From: an uncultured Sphingomonadaceae bacterium
GTDB lineage: Bacteria > Pseudomonadota > Alphaproteobacteria > Sphingomonadales > Sphingomonadaceae
NCBI GenBank assembly: GCA_938050045.1
Contig: CALLJS010000017.1
Location: forward strand, 186,001-250,000
Direction of reading: 5' to 3'
Length of the DNA: 64,000 nt
In this document: piece by piece, positions 43,012-51,409 of the stretch
How the letters are laid out: every line of letters starts with the position of its first letter
Numbering within the stretch: the stretch's first letter is position 1
Notes under the pieces: model-generated
What the model was told of the DNA's origin: nothing
Database searches by the model: none
Seen by the model: the letters and a program-made list of their open reading frames with translations, nothing else
Made by a program: the position numbers and the translations under genes

Positions 43012-43038
43012 GCCCCGCCCGAACAGATCGGGCGGGGC
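43012..43038. repeat. 27-bp hairpin, inverted partner of 43957-43983
   Basis: Arms GCCCCGCCCGA and TCGGGCGGGGC around ACAGA. The 27 bases are the exact reverse complement of those at 43957-43983, so the two hairpins form an inverted-repeat pair around the DUF736 gene. Confidence 0.85.
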
Positions 43039-43140
43039 TATTGGCTATCTGTCGCCAACCTTAAAGACGAGTGGCCGAGCGACTGTCAGCTATCTTCACC
43101 GGCGAACAGGCGGGATCGTGTGCTTTGACTGGAGGCCGTG

Positions 43141-43230
43141 ATGAGCGATCAGTTGGCCGGTCTGATTCTAGTCGTGGCGACAGCCTTCGATTTTTGCGCG
43201 TTCAAATCAGGGGTGGGCGGCACATTATGA
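43141..43230 (+). CDS. Possible 29-residue membrane peptide
   Basis: A short frame starts at ATG 43141 with GGAGG five bases upstream and ends at TGA 43228-43230. It encodes MSDQLAGLILVVATAFDFCA and nine more residues, with one short hydrophobic stretch. The good ribosome site is the only support; it may be chance. Confidence 0.25.
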   Translation: MSDQLAGLILVVATAFDFCAFKSGVGGTL

Positions 43231-43618
43231 TCGCGCAGATCAGGAATCATTAGTATTTGGTCTGGGGCCATATTTACAAATTTCACCGAATTTGCACTTT
43301 TTGCTATTGGTTCAGACAGCGATATTTGCCAGTTTCTCCATTGTTCTGATTTAACCAGTCCGCGCCCAGCACGGTCTCTTCAAATGGCTTGGTAGGCCGG
43401 GAGCGGCTGCGCCTTATGGCCTTTGCTGCAACGCTGGCCCCACCAATTTCTTCCCCTGCCTGCTTGCAGGCATTCCTCGCGGAAGCAAGAAATGGCCAAG
43501 TCCAGCGTCCTTCGCTGTGCTGCGGCCCTGCGGGTGCAGCAGTCCATATCCCGGCCTTAGAACCAGCCATCGAGACCGCGATGAGCGCGGGACCGAGATA
43601 AACTCAAGGAGAAATATC
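43231..43618. other. Gene-free stretch before the DUF736 gene
   Basis: No supported gene. Frames on both strands are short and unlike known families. The region probably contains the DUF736 promoter; I see nothing else specific in it. Confidence 0.5.
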
Positions 43619-43942
43619 ATGGCTAATATCGGATCATTCACAAAGTCAGGCGAAAGCTACAAAGGCGAAATCGTCACAATGAGCGTTCAGACCAAGAACG
43701 TCCGCATCGTTCCCGAAGAAGCAAGCGAGAACGAAAACGCACCGACCCACCGGGTTTTTGTCGGTCGCGCAGAAATCGGAGCAGCCTGGACCAAGACCTC
43801 GAACGAAGGCCGCAACTATCTGTCGGTCAAGCTCGACGATCCTAGCTTCACCGCACCCATTTTCGCTAATCTGTTCGACGACGAAGATGGCAAGACCTAC
43901 AATCTCATCTGGTCACGCGCCCGCAAGGCCAGCGGCGAATAA
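43619..43942 (+). CDS. DUF736 family protein
   Basis: A 107-residue DUF736 protein, a family of unknown function very common on alphaproteobacterial plasmids and ICEs. The pattern is IGSFTKSGESYKGEI near the N-terminus and GAAWTKTSNEGRNYLSVKLDDPSF, then YNLIWSR. AAGGAG lies 7 bases before the ATG at 43619. It stands alone between two inverted hairpins. The single-domain OB-like size suggests a nucleic-acid-linked role in transfer, but that is inference. Confidence 0.92.
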   Translation: MANIGSFTKSGESYKGEIVTMSVQTKNVRIVPEEASENENAPTHRVFVGRAEIGAAWTKTSNEGRNYLSVKLDDPSFTAPIFANLFDDEDGKTYNLIWSRARKASGE

Positions 43943-43956
43943 GCCGCTCAATTTCA

Positions 43957-43983
43957 GCCCCGCCCGATCTGTTCGGGCGGGGC
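43957..43983 (+). terminator. 27-bp hairpin after the DUF736 gene
   Basis: GCCCCGCCCGA and TCGGGCGGGGC around TCTGT, 14 bp after the DUF736 stop. It is a likely terminator and the exact inverted copy of 43012-43038. Confidence 0.65.
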
Positions 43984-44130
43984 TTCGCTGTGTATGTATC
44001 ACATTGAGCAACTGTTGATTTTGGGTCTAAGTGGAATCTCCACGTTATTGATAAGTGTCAGGCAACGACCCAATTGCAAACGTTTCGATCATCGAGCGAT
44101 CGCGCCAAGAAAGTAATCTATAAACTCAAC

Positions 44131-44168
44131 TTGACTTCACAATAATATATCAATAATTCATGATATAT
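44131..44168 (+). promoter_or_regulatory. arsR promoter and operator
   Basis: A -35 TTGACT (44131-44136), a 17-base spacer and a -10 TAATTC (44154-44159) would start transcription at or next to the arsR ATG. The inverted repeat ATATATCA (44145-44152) and TGATATAT (44161-44168) overlaps the -10 and the start codon, as expected for an ArsR operator. No ribosome site fits, so arsR may be translated from a leaderless message. Confidence 0.65.
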
Positions 44169-44499
44169 GGATAAAACTGCTGCTCTCGATGCTTTTTCTG
44201 CTCTTAGCCAGCCAACGCGGCTCGATGTGTTCCGCCTGCTTGTTAAGGCGGGGGATAAGGGAATGCTCGCGGGTAACATTAGTGATGCACTCGAAGTGCG
44301 CCAGAACACAATGTCGGCCAACCTATCAATTCTCAACCAATCTGGCCTGATCAGGAATGAACGTCAGGGCCGGAGCATTCGCTACTTCGCCGATATGGAA
44401 GGGATGAGCGGTCTTTTGGCCTTTCTGATGGAGGATTGCTGCGGCGGTCGCCCAGAACTTTGCCAGCCCGTGATCGATGAGATTGCCTGTGCCTGTTAG
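44167..44499 (+). CDS. arsR: ArsR-family arsenic-responsive repressor
   Basis: A 110-residue winged-helix repressor that leaves DNA when it binds arsenite. The HTH is at residues about 35-65 (MLAGNISDALEVRQNTMSANLSILNQSGLI) and the wing is RQGRSIRYFA. Cysteines are clustered at the C-terminus (DCCGGRPELC and ACAC), not in the classic alpha-3 ELCVCDL box, so the metalloid site is probably of a C-terminal type. It heads arsR-acr3-arsC-arsH. Confidence 0.92.
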   Translation: MDKTAALDAFSALSQPTRLDVFRLLVKAGDKGMLAGNISDALEVRQNTMSANLSILNQSGLIRNERQGRSIRYFADMEGMSGLLAFLMEDCCGGRPELCQPVIDEIACAC

Positions 44500-44508
44500 G
44501 ACTTTGCT

Positions 44509-45576
44509 TTGACTGACAATTCACTACCTGCTGCGGCGGGATTGGGAACCTTTGAACGATGGCTATCAGTCTGGGTGGCGCTTGCCATTGGTGCGGGCCT
44601 TCTGCTCGGGAACCTCTTTCCCTCGCTGTTTGCCGCGCTCGCGTCATTGGAGATCGCATCAGTCAATCTGCCTGTCGCCGTTCTGATCTGGACAATGGTT
44701 TATCCTATGATGGTGGGAGTAGATTTCGGCGCGCTGCGACAGGTTGGTGATAAGCCAAAAGGGCTAGTAATTACGCTCGTTGTGAACTGGCTCATCAAGC
44801 CGTTCACAATGGCAGCGCTCGGTGTGCTATTTTTCAATTATGTGTTCGCGGACTTGATCCCAGCGGACGATGCGCAGGCTTATCTAGCGGGGGTCATCTT
44901 GCTTGGCGCAGCACCTTGCACGGCGATGGTCTTTGTCTGGTCAAATCTGACACGCGGGGATGCTACCTACACTTTGGTGCAAGTCAGCGTGAACGATGTC
45001 ATCATGGTTTTCGCATTTGCACCGATTGTGGCGTTGCTGTTGGGCATGACAGATATTGTCGTGCCGTGGGATACTTTGCTGCTGTCGGTCGGCCTCTATG
45101 TCTTGTTGCCTCTGCTGGCAGGCTATCTAACCCGCCGCAAATTGGTTGCTGTTAGCGGCGAAGCTGCGGTTGACGCATTCAAAGCCCGCGTGCAGCCATT
45201 TTCGATCATTGGCCTCTTGATGACCGTGGTATTGCTGTTCGGGTTCCAGGGCGAGGTCATTTTTAACCGCCCTCTCGTCATCGCACTGATCGCCGTGCCA
45301 TTGCTTATTCAGTCCTACGGTATTTTCTTTATCGCATATGGAGCGGCGAAGGCTTGGCGCATTCCCTTCAATGTAGCAGCACCATGCGCACTGATTGGCA
45401 CATCCAACTTTTTTGAATTGTCTGTGGCGGTTGCGATCAGCCTGTTTGGCCTTGGCTCAGGGGCAGCACTGGCAACGGTAGTAGGCGTTCTCGTCGAGGT
45501 TCCAGTGATGCTCTCGCTTGTCGCCTTCGCCAACAGGACAAAACACTGGTTTCCATACGACGGAGATACGGCATGA
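44509..45576 (+). CDS. acr3: Acr3-type arsenite efflux transporter
   Basis: A 355-residue inner-membrane transporter with about ten hydrophobic segments that exports arsenite. Motifs: [17 protein letters not shown] near residue 70 and [18 protein letters not shown], whose cysteine is essential in the family, near residue 138. [37 protein letters not shown] is the conserved C-terminal end. The start is TTG with AGGA eight bases upstream; it follows arsR by 9 bp. The stop overlaps arsC as ATGA. Confidence 0.95.
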   Translation: MTDNSLPAAAGLGTFERWLSVWVALAIGAGLLLGNLFPSLFAALASLEIASVNLPVAVLIWTMVYPMMVGVDFGALRQVGDKPKGLVITLVVNWLIKPFTMAALGVLFFNYVFADLIPADDAQAYLAGVILLGAAPCTAMVFVWSNLTRGDATYTLVQVSVNDVIMVFAFAPIVALLLGMTDIVVPWDTLLLSVGLYVLLPLLAGYLTRRKLVAVSGEAAVDAFKARVQPFSIIGLLMTVVLLFGFQGEVIFNRPLVIALIAVPLLIQSYGIFFIAYGAAKAWRIPFNVAAPCALIGTSNFFELSVAVAISLFGLGSGAALATVVGVLVEVPVMLSLVAFANRTKHWFPYDGDTA

Positions 45577-45995
45577 CCATAGTCATTCATCACAACCCAG
45601 ATTGCGGCACATCGCGTAATGTGTTGGCGATCATCGAAGCATCAGGCGAAACGCCTATTGTCATCGAATATCTGAAAACAGGTTGGACGCGCCCGCAACT
45701 GTTGGCGTTGTTCGCCGCCGCCGATTTGACTCCGCGCACTGCTCTGCGAACAACCAAATCCCCTGCCGAAGAGCTGGGCTTGCTCGACCCATCTGTAAGC
45801 GACGCGGCGGTTCTTGATGCGATGTTGGAGCATCCGGTGCTGGTCAACCGGCCTCTCGTTTGCTCGCCCAAAGGCGTGCGGCTGTGCCGCCCAAGTGAGG
45901 CCGTGCTGGACCTCTTGGAAAGCCTGCCACCCGGACCGATGGCTAAAGAAGACGGCTCGCCTCTGATTGATGCAGAAGGAAACCGCGTTGACTGA
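45573..45995 (+). CDS. arsC: Arsenate reductase (glutaredoxin type)
   Basis: Reduces arsenate to arsenite for export by Acr3, using glutathione and glutaredoxin. The catalytic cysteine is in [13 protein letters not shown] near residue 12, and [15 protein letters not shown] is the arginine-containing oxyanion site. Length of 140 residues is typical. It overlaps acr3 by 4 bp and arsH by 8 bp, so the operon is tightly coupled. Confidence 0.96.
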   Translation: MTIVIHHNPDCGTSRNVLAIIEASGETPIVIEYLKTGWTRPQLLALFAAADLTPRTALRTTKSPAEELGLLDPSVSDAAVLDAMLEHPVLVNRPLVCSPKGVRLCRPSEAVLDLLESLPPGPMAKEDGSPLIDAEGNRVD

Positions 45996-46698
45996 TACGC
46001 CAAACTTACAAGAAGAGTATTTTTGCACAATCGACGAGAAAGGCCTGTTGTCGCCAGCGCGGGCAACGCATGCTCCGCGCATTCTGCTGCTTTATGGTTC
46101 GCTTAGAGAACGCTCTTTCAGCCGATTGATGTCAGAGGAAGCTGCTCGCATTCTAACGCGACTTGGAGCCGAAACGCAGACTTTTTCCCCGTCTGGTCTA
46201 CCGCTACCTGATGATGCAGGGGAAGATCATCCAAAAGTTCAGGAATTGCGTGATCTGGTAACTTGGTGCGAAGGAATGGTGTGGTGTTCGCCAGAACGGC
46301 ACGGCGCGATGACCGGCATCATGAAAACACAGATCGACTGGATACCGTTGTCGCTTGGCGGCGTGAGGCCAACACAGGGAAAGACACTGGCTGTGATGCA
46401 AGTCAGCGGTGGGTCGCAAAGCTTCAATGCGGTGAACCAGCTCCGTATTCTTGGGCGCTGGATGCGTCTGCTGACCATTCCGAATCAATCATCCACACCG
46501 AAAGCGTTTTTGGAATTTGACGATACAGACCGCATGAAGCCTTCACCGTTCTACGACCGGATGGTCGATGTTATGGAAGAACTGATGAAATTCACCCTGC
46601 TTACCCGTGACAACAAAGACTATCTGTTGGACCGCTACAGCGAGCGAAGAGAAAGCGCAGCAGACTTGTCAAAGCGAGTGAATCAGAAGGCTATTTGA
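45988..46698 (+). CDS. arsH: ArsH, NADPH-dependent FMN oxidoreductase for organoarsenicals
   Basis: A flavodoxin-like oxidoreductase that oxidises trivalent organoarsenicals or supports arsenic resistance. Evidence: [26 protein letters not shown] (FMN phosphate loop), [24 protein letters not shown] and [25 protein letters not shown]. The TTG at 45988, inside the arsC stop region, gives 236 residues and a start just after LT; an ATG seven codons upstream is an alternative. It ends the arsenic operon. Confidence 0.94.
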   Translation: MTDTPNLQEEYFCTIDEKGLLSPARATHAPRILLLYGSLRERSFSRLMSEEAARILTRLGAETQTFSPSGLPLPDDAGEDHPKVQELRDLVTWCEGMVWCSPERHGAMTGIMKTQIDWIPLSLGGVRPTQGKTLAVMQVSGGSQSFNAVNQLRILGRWMRLLTIPNQSSTPKAFLEFDDTDRMKPSPFYDRMVDVMEELMKFTLLTRDNKDYLLDRYSERRESAADLSKRVNQKAI

Positions 46699-46840
46699 GT
46701 TAGCCTAAGTTTTCACTCTGGCTTTCCGGAGCGGACGTTTGGTTTTCAACCCAAAGAATGAAATTCAATCGATCAATGACAGATATCTTGATTATGCATT
46801 ACGGAGACTCTGCTTCACTTGCCTTATGCGGATTGGAGTT

Positions 46841-47038
46841 ATGACGAGCCGACCCCTATCTCCTTGCAAAGATATTTGCGCGCTGGACGATAGTGCCAGC
46901 GTCTGCACCGGCTGCGGTCGCTCCGTCGCCGAGATCGCCGAATGGGGGAGCGCGACCGCCAGCCGCCAGCACGAAATCGTGCGGCGATCTTCTGCCCGTA
47001 TGAGAAGCCCCGCTTCACAGGGGCACTCAAAAACCTAA
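46841..47038 (+). CDS. DUF1289 family protein
   Basis: A 65-residue DUF1289 protein. The family has a cysteine pattern seen here as SPCKDICALDD then CTGCGRSVAEIAEW, which probably binds zinc or a cluster. The ATG at 46841 starts the conserved part; GGAG lies 5 bases upstream. The family occurs widely in proteobacteria with no known activity. It sits between arsH and the transfer-origin region, with a long hairpin after its stop. Confidence 0.85.
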   Translation: MTSRPLSPCKDICALDDSASVCTGCGRSVAEIAEWGSATASRQHEIVRRSSARMRSPASQGHSKT

Positions 47039-47045
47039 CGCCCGA

Positions 47046-47097
47046 GCGCATCCAAAGCGACCTTCATCTTTGATGAAGATTGCCGCTTTGGATGCGC
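47046..47097 (+). terminator. Long two-stage hairpin before the candidate oriT
   Basis: Outer arms GCGCATCCAAAGCG (47046-47059) and CGCTTTGGATGCGC (47084-47097) are perfect, and inner arms CTTCATC and GATGAAG pair around TTT. TTTTCTTA follows on the plus strand. It can end the ars/DUF1289 transcript; its size and place next to the nic motif also allow a role in the transfer origin. Confidence 0.7.
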
Positions 47098-47130
47098 TTT
47101 TCTTAGGGGGTTTTAGGGTATTTGTCTTAA

Positions 47131-47144
47131 TTGCAGGATATGCC
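47131..47144 (-). other. oriT: Candidate oriT nic site (P-type motif)
   Basis: On the minus strand 47142-47133 reads CATATCCTGC, which contains ATCCTG followed by C, the nick consensus of RP4/Ti-type (MOBP) origins. It lies 50 bp before the mobC start and beside a relaxase of that class, the expected position. Nicking between the bases at 47134 and 47133 of the minus strand would send the left side of the element first. Confidence 0.55.
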
Positions 47145-47192
47145 TAGCGGCGCGTGTTGTATTACAATGCCCGTGTTTCACGAGGCAATTTC

Positions 47193-47747
47193 ATGGCGAC
47201 AAATACCGATCTAAAACCTGCGATGCTTAGCATTAGGCTAGATGCTGGAGCGCTATCTGCGCTCGACAGCTTGGCAGTGGGGCGCGGCGGTCGAAGCGCG
47301 ATTTTGCGGCAAATGATTGAACAGGTGTTGGAGGAGAATAGTGGCCGTCCTCTGTTAGAACGCCGAGAAGGAATAGCGCATAATCGTGTCTCGCTACGCT
47401 TCACCGAAGCCGAGATTTCGGTAATCGAATTTCGTGCATCGCAGCGTTCAACCAATCGGGCGGAGTGGATCAAGGCATTAGTGCGCCGCCACCTCTCTTT
47501 GAAATCTCGCGTCGATGACGGTCTGCTTAACGAGCTTGCGCCAATCAGGATGCAATTGCTCCGCATTGGCCGCAATCTCAATCAGGCGATGAAGGCTGCC
47601 AATTTGCGGATGATGGATGATGGCGACAAGAAAATCGAAAACGACCTTCGACGAATCGCTGATATGCGGATGGAAATTTCCGAACAGATAGCAGCCGTCG
47701 GTGATGCCATGCATGGCGATGTGGGCTACTGGAAGGTTGCTGACTAA
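47193..47747 (+). CDS. mobC: MobC-like relaxosome accessory protein
   Basis: A 184-residue DNA-binding accessory protein. An N-terminal ribbon-helix-helix-like part (PAMLSIRLDAGALSALDSLAVGRGGRSAILRQMI) is followed by a second segment with MobC features (VSLRFTEAEISVIEFRASQRSTNRAEWIKALVRR and LAPIRMQLLRIGRNLNQAM). It should bind near nic and load the relaxase. The ATG at 47193 is preferred; an earlier in-frame ATG lies inside the oriT region. Its stop and the relaxase start share one base (TAATG). Confidence 0.85.
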   Translation: MATNTDLKPAMLSIRLDAGALSALDSLAVGRGGRSAILRQMIEQVLEENSGRPLLERREGIAHNRVSLRFTEAEISVIEFRASQRSTNRAEWIKALVRRHLSLKSRVDDGLLNELAPIRMQLLRIGRNLNQAMKAANLRMMDDGDKKIENDLRRIADMRMEISEQIAAVGDAMHGDVGYWKVAD

Positions 47748-48784
47748 TGGGTCTGGAATCGGCCTTATGGGAAGCGACGCGACCCGCATACCGGGTGCGC
47801 TATATCCATGACCCCAACGGGTCACTCCATATCCCGCTTTATGGAAGCTACGGAGCTGCCAATGGAAAGACGGCGAGGGCAAAGCTGGCGCGGATTGTGC
47901 GGGGTGCCCCAGAAGTGCTGGTCAAAGTCACTGGCCGTCAGCGCGGCGGTAGCCATGTCAAAGCCCATCTCGATTATATCGGGCGCAAAGGGATCGTCGA
48001 CATTGAGAGTCGCGATGGAGAGATCCTGACCTCAAAGGAAGATGTTGCCGAGCGTGCAGCAGAGTGGAGTGACACGCTGCAATGGCGGTCGCGGCCAACC
48101 GTATCATCGGTGTCATTGGTGTTCTCGATGCCAGCAGGAACCGACCCCGAAAAGGTGTTGGGAGCTGTCCGTGCGCTTGCCCACAGTGAGCTGAGCGACA
48201 ATCATGATTATGTCCTAGCATTGCACACAGATACCCCGCGTCCGCATGTCCATCTGACTGTGCAGGCCGAGGGCCTGGATCGCATTAGATTTAATCCGCG
48301 CCCTGCTCAGCTCAGCCGTTTTCGTGAGCGATTTGCCCATGAATTACGCGCGCGCGGTGTTGCCGCCGAAGCAACGCCGAGACGGGCGCGAGGTCGCGGT
48401 ATTGCTGGATCGAGTATGGCACTTGTCAAATTGCGCGCCCGATTAGCAAGTGGGGCAATTCCGGCAATGACAGATGCAGACCGGCGCACTAACGAACAGG
48501 CGGTTGCTGTTGCGCGCGGCCAATCAAATCTTCCACCATTTATCGCAAAAGGTAAAACCCGCTGGCAGCAGATACGCCATTCTTATGAGCAAGCTGCTGC
48601 TGCGCTCGGAGCAACCGGAAAATCCGAAGACCAGACGCTAGCAGAGGATGTTCGCAAATTCCTTGATAAGCATCCCGATATGAATGCCACGCCGGAAATT
48701 TTTGCCGCGCATCATGCCCGGAATCTTGGCATTGAGCGTAAGAAACCAGAACAGTCGCGTGAGCCTTCACCCAGACGATTTTAA
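47747..48784 (+). CDS. MOBP-type relaxase (VirD2/TraI-like)
   Basis: Nicks oriT and pilots the transferred strand. The 345-residue protein has the N-terminal relaxase domain: GGSHVKAHLDYIGRKG near residue 67 and the three-histidine motif HTDTPRPHVHLTV near residue 160, which binds the divalent metal. The catalytic tyrosine is probably the Y in HLDYIGRKG. The C-terminal part is short and basic. It is translationally coupled to mobC and converges with the LPD7-like gene by 4 bp. Confidence 0.85.
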   Translation: MGLESALWEATRPAYRVRYIHDPNGSLHIPLYGSYGAANGKTARAKLARIVRGAPEVLVKVTGRQRGGSHVKAHLDYIGRKGIVDIESRDGEILTSKEDVAERAAEWSDTLQWRSRPTVSSVSLVFSMPAGTDPEKVLGAVRALAHSELSDNHDYVLALHTDTPRPHVHLTVQAEGLDRIRFNPRPAQLSRFRERFAHELRARGVAAEATPRRARGRGIAGSSMALVKLRARLASGAIPAMTDADRRTNEQAVAVARGQSNLPPFIAKGKTRWQQIRHSYEQAAAALGATGKSEDQTLAEDVRKFLDKHPDMNATPEIFAAHHARNLGIERKKPEQSREPSPRRF

Positions 48785-49581
48785 CGTGTCTTGCCGTCTT
48801 TTTTCATTATCTGATCTTGGGTAATTTCGCGCACGCGCTGGGCCTGTTGGTTGCGGACCTGAATGGCGGCGATACTATCTCCGCTGGCGATGCGCCGCGC
48901 AACATCCTGACGTTTCGCTTCAACTTCCTTCGATGCTTTTACCGAATCATCAGGATATTTCGCGCGCGTAATCGAAATGGTTTGGGCGACAAGGCTCTGG
49001 GCGCGGCGCAGTTCGGGGTCGCGCGCGTTTTCCTCATGCGTCTGTTTCAAGAAGCGATCCGAAAGGGTTTTGAATGTGATTGTTTCATTCGCGGCTTCTG
49101 ATGATTTGCTATTCGGGTTTTTGTCCTCGCGTCGTTTCTCGCGTTCCGCAATTCTTGCTTGCAGGCGCTCGGCTTCGGCTTGAACTATCTTAGAGGGTTT
49201 GTAATTTTCTACTGTCAGCCCTTGCGCGGCAGCGGCAAGGAATGCGGCTTTCTTAAATTTGTCCCCGCCGTTGATCCTTACAGAAGTCCATCCATTAGCT
49301 TTGGCAATCCGCAATATGTCAGGCAGGGCATCAATGTTACTTGTTTTGAGGCGGTCAGGTTCCAATCGAACCAGCGGCTTTTTATCATCCGAAATTCTGT
49401 AAATCTTATTGCCAACGCGCAGGAATCTTCCTGACAGATCATCGGTGATCGTCGGCTTTTCTGCCTTTCGCTTTGGCTTTTTCGGCGTGGTTTTGTGGAG
49501 TGTTGATTTGGATTGGCCGGCTTTCGATCTAGCAGCATGGCCGCCTTCTGACGAAGAGTTGCCTTCGAGCTTATCAGCCAT
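48781..49581 (-). CDS. LPD7-like relaxase-associated protein
   Basis: A 266-residue protein with a lysine- and alanine-rich N-terminus, then LRIAKANGWTSVRINGGDKFKKAAFLAAAAQGLTVENYKPSKIVQA, which matches the LPD7 (large polyvalent protein-associated domain 7) pattern found in and near conjugative relaxases. The C-terminus is charged and helical. The ATG at 49581 overlaps the virD4 stop by 8 bp, so it is the last gene of the leftward transfer operon. It probably assists DNA processing; exact role unknown. Confidence 0.6.
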   Translation of the reverse strand: MADKLEGNSSSEGGHAARSKAGQSKSTLHKTTPKKPKRKAEKPTITDDLSGRFLRVGNKIYRISDDKKPLVRLEPDRLKTSNIDALPDILRIAKANGWTSVRINGGDKFKKAAFLAAAAQGLTVENYKPSKIVQAEAERLQARIAEREKRREDKNPNSKSSEAANETITFKTLSDRFLKQTHEENARDPELRRAQSLVAQTISITRAKYPDDSVKASKEVEAKRQDVARRIASGDSIAAIQVRNQQAQRVREITQDQIMKKDGKTR

Positions 49582-51409
49582 TTTCGTCTCCTTCCTCAAT
49601 AATTCCTTCTACTTTCCCGTTAAGATTGAGCGTCAGCGTGTCGGCATATAGACTTGGACAGTCTTCCGTCATGATATCTTCCTGATCCATAGGCCTTGTA
49701 TCGTGTCCGGCAGCTTCCGCTTCGGTCATGTCGCGGAACGGTGCCGCAACCTTGTCGTTTTGCACCTGTTTGGGTGTGAGTGGGACTATCGGCGGAGGAT
49801 AGGCGCGGCGTTTGAAGAAGCGGCTGCTAAAATAGGCGATCTTCGAGCCGACGATGGGCGGGATGCCGCCGCGCAGCAAAATCAGCTTATCAGCTGAAAA
49901 TTGCATCAGTTCCTGCGGGAGCAGCAGCGCGCGGCGTTGCTCTGAAATGGATTTCGACCGATTGGCGAGTAATCCATTGATGGTGAGCGACTTGGTAACG
50001 CTGTCCTGTCCCACATAGCCGATGCGTTCGGACAAATCGTTGGCAACGCGCAGTTCTTTGGGCGTAAACGCCACTTCGACACCGCAATTGGCTACGATTT
50101 CATCGGCGACATGCTCGCCGTAGACGCCGCGCAATTGCGAGCGCGACTGAATGACCGGAAGGAGCCTGATCCCGTAACCTGCAACATAGGAAAAGGCGCT
50201 GGCAATCATAGATGCGCGGCCAAGCCGCGCAAATTCATCAAGGATGACCAGCACTGGTATCGGCGTGGTTTCATTGGGCAGTTCTCGCACGTTGAGGTCG
50301 ATAAGCTGCTGGAACAGAAGGTTGTAGAGCGGAGCTATTCGGTCCAGTTCGTCTGGCGATACGCCGAGATATATTGAGATAGGTTTTTTCCGAAGCAGGC
50401 GAAGATCAAAGTCGCTTGCGGCGGTTGCAGCATCAACCAAGGGATTGAGCCACAGGCCGAGGACGTTGGTGATCGTTTTCTTGACATCGGCGAAGCTATT
50501 GTCGGAACCACCAGCAAAATCGGCCAGCGCCGTGCGGCATCCGACCGATAAGTTTAGTCTGGGATTGTTCAGTTCCTTTTGGAAAAAGCCCCGAGCATCG
50601 CCTTGATTCAAGTGGCGATAGATTGCGCCCATCGTTAGAGGCTCGTCGCTGGTTTCGGCAATCCAAGCACCAACTCCTGAAAATCCGGTCCTTGCGCCGT
50701 TGGCCCAAAAGGCCTCGCCGTGATCAGGCGCAACAAACAGCATTGTTGCGATCTTTTGTAATTCGATAATGACATCATCGGGGTCATCACGGTTGATGTA
50801 GGCCAGCGGATTGTAACGGGCAGTCCGGCCTTCACGGTCGGTTGGATTGAAGAGATAAACGTCCTGACCATAATGGGCGCGAAACCCAGCGCTGGCGTCA
50901 TAATTTTCGCGTTTTACGTCAAGGACGACAACCGAGCCTTGCCATGTCAGCAGGTTGGGAATGACAATGCCGGTGCCTTTACCTGAGCGGGTTGGAGCTT
51001 CGACGATGACATGCTCACTGCCACCAAAGGTCAGGAAACGGCCCCCCTTGCGGCCGAGGACGATTCCGACATTGCTACGAAAGCCGTGGCGCTTGACCTC
51101 GCTTTCACGGGCAAAGCGCGCAGCTCCATGCAGCGGCGCACCGCGCGCCCAAAGCGCATAGATTAAGCCAATCAGGAGCAAGCCGCCGCCAATCAAACCG
51201 CCCGCCATCGCCCTTACAACATGCGGATCACCGCGATAATACCAGACGAACTGCGGAATTTTGAGCGGATCATAGGCGGTGACGGGCAGACCCAGAATAA
51301 GCCATCCGATCATACTAGCTATAGCGAGAGCAATGAGCAGCCCGAACGGGATTCCTATGAGTAATCTTAACGCCCCGCCGTCAGGCGGCGTGCCTGCCTT
51401 CTGGGTCAT
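49574..51409 (-). CDS. virD4: Type IV coupling protein VirD4/TraG
   Basis: Hexameric ATPase that delivers the relaxase-DNA complex to the secretion channel. The 611-residue protein has two N-terminal membrane segments (residues about 12-37 and 70-88), Walker A APTRSGKGTG near residue 135 and Walker B VILDEFARLG near residue 390. It overlaps the virB11 stop by 29 bp. Its place at the end of the virB cluster and next to the relaxase is typical. Confidence 0.95.
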   Translation of the reverse strand: MTQKAGTPPDGGALRLLIGIPFGLLIALAIASMIGWLILGLPVTAYDPLKIPQFVWYYRGDPHVVRAMAGGLIGGGLLLIGLIYALWARGAPLHGAARFARESEVKRHGFRSNVGIVLGRKGGRFLTFGGSEHVIVEAPTRSGKGTGIVIPNLLTWQGSVVVLDVKRENYDASAGFRAHYGQDVYLFNPTDREGRTARYNPLAYINRDDPDDVIIELQKIATMLFVAPDHGEAFWANGARTGFSGVGAWIAETSDEPLTMGAIYRHLNQGDARGFFQKELNNPRLNLSVGCRTALADFAGGSDNSFADVKKTITNVLGLWLNPLVDAATAASDFDLRLLRKKPISIYLGVSPDELDRIAPLYNLLFQQLIDLNVRELPNETTPIPVLVILDEFARLGRASMIASAFSYVAGYGIRLLPVIQSRSQLRGVYGEHVADEIVANCGVEVAFTPKELRVANDLSERIGYVGQDSVTKSLTINGLLANRSKSISEQRRALLLPQELMQFSADKLILLRGGIPPIVGSKIAYFSSRFFKRRAYPPPIVPLTPKQVQNDKVAAPFRDMTEAEAAGHDTRPMDQEDIMTEDCPSLYADTLTLNLNGKVEGIIEEGDENG

